Shown here: positions 25,130 to 33,069 of the stretch, piece after piece
Layout of the letters: each line of letters opens with the position of its first letter
How positions within the stretch are numbered: the stretch's first letter is position 1
DNA from: JABMQB01 sp963678235
Lineage (GTDB): Bacteria > Bacteroidota > Bacteroidia > Bacteroidales > Prolixibacteraceae
Reading direction: 5' to 3'
Length of the DNA: 64,000 nucleotides
Assembly: GCA_963678235.1 (NCBI GenBank)
Contig: OY782766.1
Span: forward strand, 2,294,001-2,358,000
The notes under the pieces: generated by a model
What the model was told of the DNA's origin: nothing
Seen by the model: the letters and a program-made list of their open reading frames with translations, nothing else
Database searches by the model: none
Position numbers and translations under genes: made by a program

Positions 25130-27256
25130 CTATTGTTTAAATGGTAATTCTATTTTAAATGTTGCACCTGTAGGTTTAAACTCATTTTCCACAACTTGGA
25201 TTGACCCTTTCAATGCTTCAAGCCTTGATTTAATAATAAATAAACCTAATCCAGCACCGCCTTGCTCGGAAGTTGTAGTAACAAAAACATCAAAAATTCT
25301 ATACTTATTATCTTCAGGAATTCCATACCCATTGTCCGAGAATAGAATGATAAATTTATCATTTTCAACTATTGCACTGCATTTAATAAGCTTCTCACCT
25401 GTATTTCCATCCATTGCTTTAAATGAATTACTAATAAGGTTGTCGAATATATCTTCAAAAGATTTAAGGTTATAATTAACGATTAAATCTCGATTGATTT
25501 CCAAGGATGCTTTTATTCTTCGTTTCTCAAATTCATCAGCATATATTTTATTGAATATTCTTTCAAGAGTCTCTTTTACATTTATTTCTTCAAATTTTTG
25601 GTCATCTTTAGCATATTTCAATAAGAAATCAACAGCATCACCCAAATGATTCATTTCGGTGAATACATTTAATCCCATCTTTTTGTAACTATCATTAAAT
25701 CGAGTGTCAGGTATCCATTTATGAATAAATTCAGCATCTCTTTTTATTTTCCCAATTGAAGTTCTGGTAATGTGTGATAACATTCCAGCATAAGTTTGGA
25801 GTGATACCAAACTAAAGAAAAGGTTTTCTTGTTGCTTTTTTTCTTTTTCGATTTTTTGATAATCAGCCAATGACCTTTTGATTGTCGCCTGGGTCTTTTT
25901 TAGCTCTTTCTCTACATTTGTTATTGTTTGTTTTACCTCTGGAGATTCTGCTTTATCTTTTACTGTATTTAATTGTTTTCTTAGATTTCCAATCTCTTCA
26001 TTTGCTCCTTTAAATTCGGATTTAGTTTTTTCTTTTGCAGTGTCTTTTTTCTTTTTTAAAAAAGTCTCGATTTTATTGAGTTGTTCAATAAAGAATGACC
26101 TAAATTCTTTCCACGCTTCATTTTCAACAAAATTTTGGCGATTTGTGGCATCTATAATATTAGGATTATTTTCATCTGAAATTTCAATCCAACCTAATAA
26201 ATCACGAGTACTCAATTTGTCAAAAAAACCTGAGTAGCGTCTTTTATCAATTCCAAGCAAATCCTTTTGTTCATTTCTGTCACTCGCATATTCAGCAAAG
26301 GGAGTAGCAATAATTCCATCCCGATAAACTTTTACACCATCAATAGAATCTTCTGGAAAAGCTTTTCTGAACTTTGATTTAGCCGATTGGTCAAAATAAT
26401 ACAAAGTCATACTTACGAAACCACATTTTCTTTCTGGAACGTTTATTTTTATTAATTCCCCATTTTTTATCGTCAATATTTCTTGCGTTTTTTTTTCAGT
26501 ATCAAACGCCAATTCAACTTTAAGAGTAGCTAACTCGATTGCGGCTGTTTTTATTTTTTGTTCCTTAAAATCAGGGTACTCTTGAGCATCAACAACAATA
26601 TTGAAAGGATATTTTAATTTATTGCTTGGTGATATTAGTTTTGATAATTCTTTAACAGAACGAATTATGTCGTTTTGCGACCAAACATCACTCACCATAG
26701 ATATCTCCAATGTGGTTCCGGAGCTATCCTTTTCTGTTGATTCAGTCCAATATCTATTCTCAATATCTGTGAAAAATTTATTTTCACCAGAAAAATCAAG
26801 GGTCAATTGTTTATTTTCTTGTTCTGCATAATATGACCAATCTGTTTCCAAACAAAGAAGTTCATCCGAGTCTCTTTTTGTGGTTTTTAGTAATAATTTA
26901 GCACCTAGTTTATCAACAGCAAATCTGCCAACACCCTTTTTGCCAACTACTTTTCTATTATATGGTGGTGGAGATTGTTTCGCTTTTCGTTTACTGCTTG
27001 TTCCAATTACCATCCATTTATCACGAACATCCTCAAAACTCATTCCTATTCCATCGTCCTGAATTGTGATTAAACTTTTATCAGAGCGTGGATTAATGTT
27101 TTCGAATTTAACCAATACATTTTCAGCATTGGCATCATAAGAATTCTTTACTAATTCAAAGAGTGCTGTAATTCTATCAGTAATTAATTCTCTTCCGAGC
27201 AAACGATAGGCACTAACGTCAAATTTGAATTTTAAAGTTTTTATTTGCTCTGACAT
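25130..27256 (-). CDS. Histidine kinase with two GHKL ATPase domains
   Basis: A 708-residue soluble protein with two ATPase modules. Residues 1-200 are an Hsp90/MutL/MORC-type GHKL fold: ELVKNSYDAN (E34, N38, D41), QDDGIGM (66-72) and GKKGVGRFA (105-113). Residues 400-480 form a coiled coil. The C-terminal module is a sensor kinase: phosphoacceptor-like LSHITRTS with H495, N-box DNLISNSFKAM, G1 box DNGYGIPED and G2 box GGAGLGL (666-672). There is no membrane segment, so it senses something in the cytoplasm. It overlaps the methyltransferase gene by 16 bp. GHKL ATPases of this kind are known next to restriction-modification genes. Confidence 0.85.
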   Translation of the reverse strand: MSEQIKTLKFKFDVSAYRLLGRELITDRITALFELVKNSYDANAENVLVKFENINPRSDKSLITIQDDGIGMSFEDVRDKWMVIGTSSKRKAKQSPPPYNRKVVGKKGVGRFAVDKLGAKLLLKTTKRDSDELLCLETDWSYYAEQENKQLTLDFSGENKFFTDIENRYWTESTEKDSSGTTLEISMVSDVWSQNDIIRSVKELSKLISPSNKLKYPFNIVVDAQEYPDFKEQKIKTAAIELATLKVELAFDTEKKTQEILTIKNGELIKINVPERKCGFVSMTLYYFDQSAKSKFRKAFPEDSIDGVKVYRDGIIATPFAEYASDRNEQKDLLGIDKRRYSGFFDKLSTRDLLGWIEISDENNPNIIDATNRQNFVENEAWKEFRSFFIEQLNKIETFLKKKKDTAKEKTKSEFKGANEEIGNLRKQLNTVKDKAESPEVKQTITNVEKELKKTQATIKRSLADYQKIEKEKKQQENLFFSLVSLQTYAGMLSHITRTSIGKIKRDAEFIHKWIPDTRFNDSYKKMGLNVFTEMNHLGDAVDFLLKYAKDDQKFEEINVKETLERIFNKIYADEFEKRRIKASLEINRDLIVNYNLKSFEDIFDNLISNSFKAMDGNTGEKLIKCSAIVENDKFIILFSDNGYGIPEDNKYRIFDVFVTTTSEQGGAGLGLFIIKSRLEALKGSIQVVENEFKPTGATFKIELPFKQ

Positions 27257-28320
27257 TCGTATTTCATAATTTGTTTGAAAATTGCTTCTGCTAAAAGAGG
27301 TGGAACTGCATTGCCAATTTGTTGTTGAATATGCATTAATGAACCTTCAAAAATAAAATCATCTGGGAAACTTTGAATACGAGCAGCTTCTCTAACCGAT
27401 AATCCTCTGTCTTGCTCAGGATGAATTAACATGTTTTTTCTGTAGTTTGAAATAACAACTGATGGAGTTTCAGGATTTAACCGTTTGTATATTCCACTAT
27501 GGCAATTATTCTTGTCTTTATAATTTTGCATTAAATGGTCTGGGATTGCTTTCCAATTCTGACCTGGCTTAATATGCTTATAACGTTCTAATACCAAATC
27601 ATTATTTCTGGAAACATAATTTTGAAATGCCTTTGGGTTACCATTTCGCAATCGTTTTGCATATTCTGAAGGTGAACTTTTATAAGGTAACTCTTTTTCA
27701 ATTTGTCCATTTGACAAAAAAGGAAGGTCTCCAATTGCATCCATAACCGATACTTTTTTCTCTTGCTTTTCTGGAAACTCAAAGCAAATACCTTCTTTAT
27801 TGCCAACTAAAATGAATCTATTTCGGTCTTGTGGAACACCATAATCAGATGCTATCAAAACTTGGTGATTAACAGTATAACCTAACTCTTCAAAATTTTG
27901 CCTTATTTGCTTAATTGTCTCGCCTTTATTGAAGCTTACTATACCTTCTACATTCTCAAACAGGAACCATTTCGGTTTTAATTCTTCAATGAATCGGATA
28001 AACTCCTTATAAAGTTTATTATTTTCATTTTTCTCATTCCTTGTTTTTGAATTAGATAGGGAGAATCCTTGGCAAGGTGGTCCGCCGAAAATTATAAACG
28101 GATTTTCAATATTAAGTGAATGAGAATCTATATTTGAAATATCGTCTGTAATTACGTTAGCATCAGGATGATTTGTTTTAAATGTTTTTGCAGCATTTGG
28201 GTCTTTCTCGATAGCAACAGGAATATTAATTCCAGCGTTAATTGCTCCAAGGCTTAGTCCTCCAGCTCCAGAAAAAATGTCAATTCCTATATGTTTGTTT
28301 TCAGAATCCATAACTAACAA
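27241..28320 (-). CDS. DNA (cytosine-5) methyltransferase
   Basis: A 359-residue C5 methyltransferase with the ordered motifs: FSGAGG (16-21, AdoMet), GGPPCQGFS with catalytic C83, FENVEG (E122), QDRNRFILVG (164-173) and QQIGNAVPPLLA near the end. The target-recognition domain lies at about 210-290. The start may be residue 4 (MDSENKH). No restriction endonuclease gene is next to it; instead the operon continues with kinase, regulator and protease. It may mark self DNA or serve as a DNA-reading component. First gene of the operon. Confidence 0.9.
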   Translation of the reverse strand: MLVMDSENKHIGIDIFSGAGGLSLGAINAGINIPVAIEKDPNAAKTFKTNHPDANVITDDISNIDSHSLNIENPFIIFGGPPCQGFSLSNSKTRNEKNENNKLYKEFIRFIEELKPKWFLFENVEGIVSFNKGETIKQIRQNFEELGYTVNHQVLIASDYGVPQDRNRFILVGNKEGICFEFPEKQEKKVSVMDAIGDLPFLSNGQIEKELPYKSSPSEYAKRLRNGNPKAFQNYVSRNNDLVLERYKHIKPGQNWKAIPDHLMQNYKDKNNCHSGIYKRLNPETPSVVISNYRKNMLIHPEQDRGLSVREAARIQSFPDDFIFEGSLMHIQQQIGNAVPPLLAEAIFKQIMKYECQSK

Positions 28321-28406
28321 AAATAGAATAATTATTTAAGACATCTAGGTAGTTTTTAACCTTTTTTCGTTTCAAATAAATATCGTCTAAGAGGAGGAAA
28401 GATTGC

Positions 28407-28466
28407 ACTCTTTTGCAAATTTTGGCTTTAGGGTTGGCTTGTGGGATTTGCAAATGTGTGCAATGT
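28407..28466 (+). repeat. Direct repeat D, right copy
   Basis: CTCTTTTGCAAATTTTGGCT, then TTAGGGTTGGCTTGTGGG, then ATTTGCAAATGTG. Matches the copy at 23821-23880. It lies in the promoter region of the methyltransferase operon. Confidence 0.6.
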
Positions 28467-28613
28467 GCGTTGGCTTCCCTAATTGCCCCAAAGGGCAAAA
28501 GCGGGGGGCAAAACAAAATCTTCTTCGTAGCACCTAAGTTATCTTTAATATGTATTGTCTTTTCTGTCAATTCTTAGTCAGGTTTTTATTTTTTTCGCCT
28601 TGCAGGTAACGTA

Positions 28614-28850
28614 TGTATAAACTAACTTTAGATTATCTTAATTACCTCATCTATTCTATTGACTTTAAACAATATACCCACTTACAAACGTTTACAATCG
28701 GGTAATTAAAATTTTGCAGGAAATCCGGGGGTTGCGATATGTGTGCCTTGCCGGGTTTCGTAGCTTTTGCAAAATACAAATATCCCTTTCGAAAAGCAAC
28801 ATTACAAGCTTCTTTATAAACATTTCAAACAAAAATGATATCAGTCTCAG
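28614..28850 (-). repeat. Dispersed element, family B, copy B3
   Basis: GGTAACGTATGTATAAAC at the left, variable spacer with CTTACAAACGTTTAC, then the conserved core (GCAGGAAATCCGGGGG, CCGGGTTTCGTAGC, GCAAAATACAAATATCCC) and one 13-bp-type unit (CAGTCTCAGTCAG). It lies between the transglutaminase-like gene stop and the methyltransferase operon promoter. Confidence 0.8.
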
Positions 28851-28878
28851 TCAGAGAAGAATGGCGCGGATTTAAGGT

Positions 28879-29562
28879 TTAATTGCGTGAACAGTCAATA
28901 CCAATTTCACCAGTCGCAATTTTCATTATGAATTTATAGCGGCCTTCTTCATAATCTGAAAAATATATGGGCAAGGTTTTTAAAATAACCTTATCTGTTG
29001 ATTGAAATAAACAATCTTTATGTGGAGTGAATTTTACAGTCATATCCTTCCCCGGATTTTCATTTTCAGTCAAGACATTCCATTTTGCATTATTCCCAAC
29101 AGGTTCATATAAATACCAGTTATTTTCTAAATAAATTCCAACAATTCCATGGGTAAATAAATGGTCATCTTTTTCCCCAAGAAAAGTAAACCCTTTTAAT
29201 AACATGGATTGGTATTGAAGTCGTGATGGAATATTAACAGCCCGGCAAAGAGCCGCCAGTAAAACCGCCCGTCTATAACAAGAGTTGCCTTTTCTTACCA
29301 ATATTTCACTGGCTAAAAATGTAGTTACAGTATCTTCACCATAGGAGTCACGGACAAATTCAAAGATTTTTTTTACCTTCTCGGAATCAGATTTACAATT
29401 CTTGGTTAATTCTTTCGCTTGTGAAATAATCAAGGGATTATCACAATCTATATATTTTGTGGGTTTCAAAAAAACGGAAAGATCATTCTCATTTTGACAG
29501 TATGAATTACCCGCATTTAAGAGAATCATAAAAAGTATACTAAAAATAGAAGTTGTTTTCAT
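28879..29562 (-). CDS. Exported transglutaminase-like protein
   Basis: A 227-residue protein with a cleavable signal peptide (residues 1-22, ending NSYCQ). The transglutaminase-like core has cysteine 95 in RKGNSCYRRAVLLAALCRA and histidine 138 in LFTHGIVGIYLENNWYLYEP; the usual third residue aspartate is replaced by glutamate 153. It probably acts as a cysteine protease or peptide cyclotransferase-like enzyme in the periplasm. The substrate is unknown. The E-for-D change may lower or alter activity. Confidence 0.7.
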   Translation of the reverse strand: MKTTSIFSILFMILLNAGNSYCQNENDLSVFLKPTKYIDCDNPLIISQAKELTKNCKSDSEKVKKIFEFVRDSYGEDTVTTFLASEILVRKGNSCYRRAVLLAALCRAVNIPSRLQYQSMLLKGFTFLGEKDDHLFTHGIVGIYLENNWYLYEPVGNNAKWNVLTENENPGKDMTVKFTPHKDCLFQSTDKVILKTLPIYFSDYEEGRYKFIMKIATGEIGIDCSRN

Positions 29563-29667
29563 GTTGTATTATTTTATTGATGCGGTATTTTTTAAAATTA
29601 CAGCTGTAAAATGAAGCAGTGGTGGTCAAACGAGAGACTTGCCTGTATTTGTTCGGCTCGCTTTTTT

Positions 29668-30708
29668 TTAAAAATATGTGTTCACCGCAAATTCAAATTG
29701 ATTAATAAAAATCTTCTTAAAATTCGAAATGTTGTTTTGCTCATAAAATAGTAACATCGCTTTCTTGTAATCAATCGAATCAACAGTCCGAAATGAAAGC
29801 GGACAATGCTTCCCGTTCATCAATAGTGCATTACTAACAATTCTGGCAGTTCGCTTATTTCCATCCGTAAATGGCTGAACGTAAGATATAAGGACTAGTG
29901 CCAATAATGCTTTTTCAAATACGTTCGACTTTCCATTGATTAAATTGCATGAATCTTCTAATGCCTCCGAAATTTGAAATTTATTGTCAAGTGGCCTGTA
30001 ATTTGTCCCGGAAATACCAACACGTCTATGCCTCAAATTTCTTTCAACATCAAGTTCTTTAATTAAGATGCTATGGACATCTACAATTTTTGAAACACTT
30101 AAAGGATAAAGGTAATCAGGCGTTTCAATAATAAAGTCAAGAGCGTCTTTATGATTCAAAAGCATTACTGCTTCTTCCTTTGTTTTTCCTGCAGCAGTTT
30201 CTTTTTCTTTTAAGAGTTTTTCAGTTTCTAATAGCGAATATGTGTTTCCTTCAATTTGTGATGATTTCCAGCTCAAATCAATGGCTAACCTTTCAAATTC
30301 TTTTTTGTATTCTTTCTCTGTTAGTTGTGAAATATTGTTCTTAAAAATCTCTTGAAGCTTACTTAGTTTTTGTATTTCACTATTGGTAAATACACTGTGC
30401 TTTGAAAGTACTTCCTTAATTATTTGGAAATTGAATCCTTCCTTTATTTGTCTTTCATCAATCTCTTTTTCATAGTACTTTTCAATATCAATGGGTTGGA
30501 TGACTTGGTAAGCCGGAGAAATAAAATATTTAGTCCCTTTTCCTTTTCCTTTTGTTGAAATATAGTTTGAAGAAATTAATTTTGTCAGTACTCTTTTTAA
30601 AGTTGCATAGCTTATAGATAAATTTATTTCGTCAAAAATTTCTTTTGATGAGCATTCTCCAACTTTTTGGATGAATTCGATTATTTGTCTTTCTCGCGGA
30701 GCAATCAT
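29668..30708 (-). CDS. Fic-domain protein with N-terminal winged helix; glutamine at the catalytic histidine position
   Basis: A 346-residue protein. Residues 1-65 form a winged helix-turn-helix (REIIEF..SKEIFDEI..SYATLKRVLTKLI). Residues 149-155 SSQIEGN match the autoinhibitory S/TxxxE(G/N) motif. The Fic core reads ISYVQPFTDGNKRTARIV: the motif HxFx(D/E)GNxR has glutamine 278 (codon CAG) instead of histidine. The catalytic histidine being absent, AMPylation by the classical mechanism is not expected; the protein may bind a nucleotide and act mainly as a regulator. Four symmetrical half-sites (30721-30791) lie directly upstream and are probable operators for its own winged helix. Confidence 0.82.
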   Translation of the reverse strand: MIAPRERQIIEFIQKVGECSSKEIFDEINLSISYATLKRVLTKLISSNYISTKGKGKGTKYFISPAYQVIQPIDIEKYYEKEIDERQIKEGFNFQIIKEVLSKHSVFTNSEIQKLSKLQEIFKNNISQLTEKEYKKEFERLAIDLSWKSSQIEGNTYSLLETEKLLKEKETAAGKTKEEAVMLLNHKDALDFIIETPDYLYPLSVSKIVDVHSILIKELDVERNLRHRRVGISGTNYRPLDNKFQISEALEDSCNLINGKSNVFEKALLALVLISYVQPFTDGNKRTARIVSNALLMNGKHCPLSFRTVDSIDYKKAMLLFYEQNNISNFKKIFINQFEFAVNTYF

Positions 30709-30720
30709 CGTTTTTGTTTT

Positions 30721-30791
30721 AGCTCACAAACATACTAAATCAAGCTCACATTGACTATCATTTTGAGCTTTATCTTAAAATTAAATGAGCT
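30721..30791. promoter_or_regulatory. Symmetric four-half-site operator upstream of the Fic gene
   Basis: AGCTCA at 30721 and 30743, then TGAGCT at 30764 and 30786. The first pair and the second pair are each 22 bp apart, and the whole set is symmetrical about 30756. That is two helical turns between repeats, as expected for dimers on one DNA face. It starts 13 bp upstream of the Fic start codon. Confidence 0.7.
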
Positions 30792-30944
30792 ATAATGGTT
30801 GGTTCGAATTGCGTATCGGAAATCGAAAAGCGTCAGTTTCAAGCTTGATACTACAAAGAACAAAGAGACGACACACGGAAGCTAATGCCCTCGTAGATAC
30901 TACTGTAACACCTATTTGCCACATACAATATAATGTACTGCGAA

Positions 30945-31310
30945 TTATTGTCTTCCAGTCTTAATAGTCACCCAATTTTTATCAACCATGTATTGTGCAA
31001 ATTCGGGTTCCCCTTTTTTCTTTATCATCTCAATGCCTAATCTCCGGTTTGTACGCGTAATAAACTGCCCGAACCGGATCATAAATGGATTATAGGTTTT
31101 GCAATCCTTAACCGAACCGTATTTATCGCATTCGGCGCAAGAATTAAATCCATTCTCAATGCAACATGGCCTTACTTTACAGGATTTGTATCCAACGGCA
31201 CATTTTGGACTATCGCCTTTACAACCTTCACATTGTCCTCTTGTATATTTTGGACATGCCCCGCAATAAAATCCACAATAGGAAACCAGGTCCATATTTG
31301 ATTGCTCCAT
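30945..31310 (-). CDS. DUF3795 cysteine-rich protein
   Basis: A 121-residue protein with eleven or so cysteines in the DUF3795 pattern: SYCGFYCGACPKYTRGQCEGC, then CAVGYKSCKVRPCC and CAECDKY. The spacing suggests two zinc sites. The C-terminal 45 residues (GQFITRTNRRLGIEMIKKKG) are helical. No activity is known for the family. It follows the AlkD-like gene by 6 bp in one operon; the DUF3795 and AlkD-type pairing suggests stress or DNA damage, but this is an inference. Confidence 0.85.
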   Translation of the reverse strand: MEQSNMDLVSYCGFYCGACPKYTRGQCEGCKGDSPKCAVGYKSCKVRPCCIENGFNSCAECDKYGSVKDCKTYNPFMIRFGQFITRTNRRLGIEMIKKKGEPEFAQYMVDKNWVTIKTGRQ

Positions 31311-31316
31311 TGTTTT

Positions 31317-32036
31317 TTAGCTTTTCTTAAATTTTACTTTCCCCTCTTTATTCATTTTTTCAGTCGCATAATGAATAATCTTTCTGCCACATGTATCTTT
31401 CCATTTTAAAAGAAATTCTTCTGCTATTCCGGGTTGTTTTTTCCAAATTTCCCGAAGAAGTGTGCCCACCCCCTTTTGAACATCTTCTTCTTTATCTTCC
31501 ATTAATTTCTCAATTACAGCGAGAATTGGCTCAGGATTGTACCCTTTTTTAATTGCTTCAAAGAAAGTAACCGGAACAGCCCTTCTTTTCCATTTCGATT
31601 CGGATTTTGTCCAGCTTACAAAATCCTGGGATTGAATAATATCGTTATAAATAAATTCAGCTAAAACCAAGATGCACAATTCATCGGTATTTCCCCAGTT
31701 TTGAATGCCATTTTCTAACCAATTCCCAATCCTGTCCAATGTTTCGGTTGAGAATTCATCTTTTTGTGATGCTAATAACGAGATCGCAAAGCTTGCTTCC
31801 TCAAATTTACCGGTAGATACCAGTAAATCGCCTAAATCCAGGTAATCAGAAATAGTCATTTCATTTTTCCATGAACCCAGGATTTTTTTTATTTGCGTTT
31901 TGAAAATTTTAGTATCAATGCCATATCCATCGTATCCTTCTGTAAAATACCGTTCGTATTTTTTTACAATTGAATCGTCTGCGTTTGCTAAACAAAAGTC
32001 GCTAATTTCTTTATGTTTTACTTCTAATTTATTCAT
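31317..32036 (-). CDS. AlkD-like DNA alkylation repair protein
   Basis: A 239-residue all-helical protein with HEAT-like repeats. It shows the AlkD/AlkC-type pattern: KFEEASFAISLLASQKDEFS, IGNWLENGIQNWGNTDELC, SKWKRRAVPVTFFEAIKKGY and DVQKGVGTLLREIWKKQPG. The members excise alkylated purines or act as HEAT scaffolds. It heads a two-gene operon with the DUF3795 gene. The start has no competing ATG nearby. Confidence 0.82.
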   Translation of the reverse strand: MNKLEVKHKEISDFCLANADDSIVKKYERYFTEGYDGYGIDTKIFKTQIKKILGSWKNEMTISDYLDLGDLLVSTGKFEEASFAISLLASQKDEFSTETLDRIGNWLENGIQNWGNTDELCILVLAEFIYNDIIQSQDFVSWTKSESKWKRRAVPVTFFEAIKKGYNPEPILAVIEKLMEDKEEDVQKGVGTLLREIWKKQPGIAEEFLLKWKDTCGRKIIHYATEKMNKEGKVKFKKS

Positions 32037-32191
32037 TCGTTCAAATTGTTTATTTATTAAGGCAACTCATGGAACTCGCTTTTATAATAGGTGGTGTGAT
32101 TAATGCGCTTAACCAAGCTCGTTTCATTCAATTTTCTTTTTAGTTGCAAAAATAGTCGGTGCATAAATACAAAAATTGTAAAAAATGGTCT

Positions 32192-32974
32192 TTATTCCCT
32201 GGTGTTAAAAAAAGCTTTTGGCGAAAGCCCGGTTAAACTTTTGAAATCATGAATAAAGTGTGATTGGTCGTAATATCCATTATCAAAAGCTAATTGAGAC
32301 AAACTTGAGTTTTTATGCATCCTTTCCATTTGAATGACATTTTGAAACCGGACAATACTTGCAAACTTTTTGGGATTAACACCAACGTATTTTGAAAAAG
32401 TCCTTTCAAACTGTTTTATTCCTAAACACATCTCATGTGCAATATCCTGAGCCTTCATTTGTCCCTTAGAATTCTCAATTATTTTTAAGGCATGTTCAAC
32501 CCGTTTAAATTCATCACTAAAAATTAACCTTTTAACAAGAAAGTTCTCTATATGAGCAATTCTTTGCTTATTATTCGGCGTATTAAACAACTTGTCTTCT
32601 AATTCAGTAGCTTCATTTTTAATTAAATCCTGAAGTGAAAGGTTTTCATTTAATAATTCCGTAATTGGGAAATTGAAAAATGGTTTTAGTCCATGGGCTT
32701 TGAATACAATCAGGACCATACCTGTTTTTCCTGATAATGACAAGTCGTAATAATTGGTGTGTTGCCCACAAATAACCAAATTTGGTTCAATATATTTGCT
32801 TAAATTCTTTTTCTGGAATTTTGATGGAGAACCATAGTGAAAAACCATGGTTGCGTATCCGCAGGGGTAAACCCTTTCATTAGGCAAGTAATCTATTGAA
32901 TTATCTGTTTCAACAATGAAATAGTTTTTTATGAATTTGCTTAATATACCTGTTGGTTCAATAGATTCAATCAT
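32192..32974 (-). CDS. AraC-family transcriptional regulator
   Basis: A 260-residue protein. The N-terminal 140 residues are the DUF6597-type sensor of Bacteroidota AraC regulators (NYFIVETDNSIDYLPNERVYPCG). The C-terminal AraC domain has both HTH units: IAHEMCLGIKQFERTFSKYVGVNPKKF and LSQLAFDNGYYDQSHFIHDFKSLTGLSPKAF. Its neighbours are the SusB-like GH97 gene upstream and the AlkD-like operon downstream. Control of the GH97 gene is possible but not shown. Confidence 0.88.
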   Translation of the reverse strand: MIESIEPTGILSKFIKNYFIVETDNSIDYLPNERVYPCGYATMVFHYGSPSKFQKKNLSKYIEPNLVICGQHTNYYDLSLSGKTGMVLIVFKAHGLKPFFNFPITELLNENLSLQDLIKNEATELEDKLFNTPNNKQRIAHIENFLVKRLIFSDEFKRVEHALKIIENSKGQMKAQDIAHEMCLGIKQFERTFSKYVGVNPKKFASIVRFQNVIQMERMHKNSSLSQLAFDNGYYDQSHFIHDFKSLTGLSPKAFFNTRE

Positions 32975-33069
32975 ACAGTTTCATCGTTTTTTTCCCACCC
33001 AATTATTTGTCTATTTGGAGTGCTACCGCTTAGGGTGTTTTTATCACATATGCATTTTACTGTTCCTTA

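Noticed and set aside
27241..28320. Ordinary type II restriction-modification pair
   Set aside because: None of the adjacent genes has a restriction nuclease motif; the HNH-like gene at 14009-14896 is more than 12 kb away in its own unit.
28301..28570. 89-codon minus-strand frame overlapping the methyltransferase start
   Set aside because: It is read through repeat D, has no family resemblance, and overlaps the methyltransferase start in another frame.
30793..30935. Possible attC-like element upstream of the DUF3795 gene stop
   Set aside because: TGGTTGGTTCGAATTGCG and the distal CTACTGTAACACC recall the element ends, but arms do not pair convincingly; left as a possible decayed copy only.
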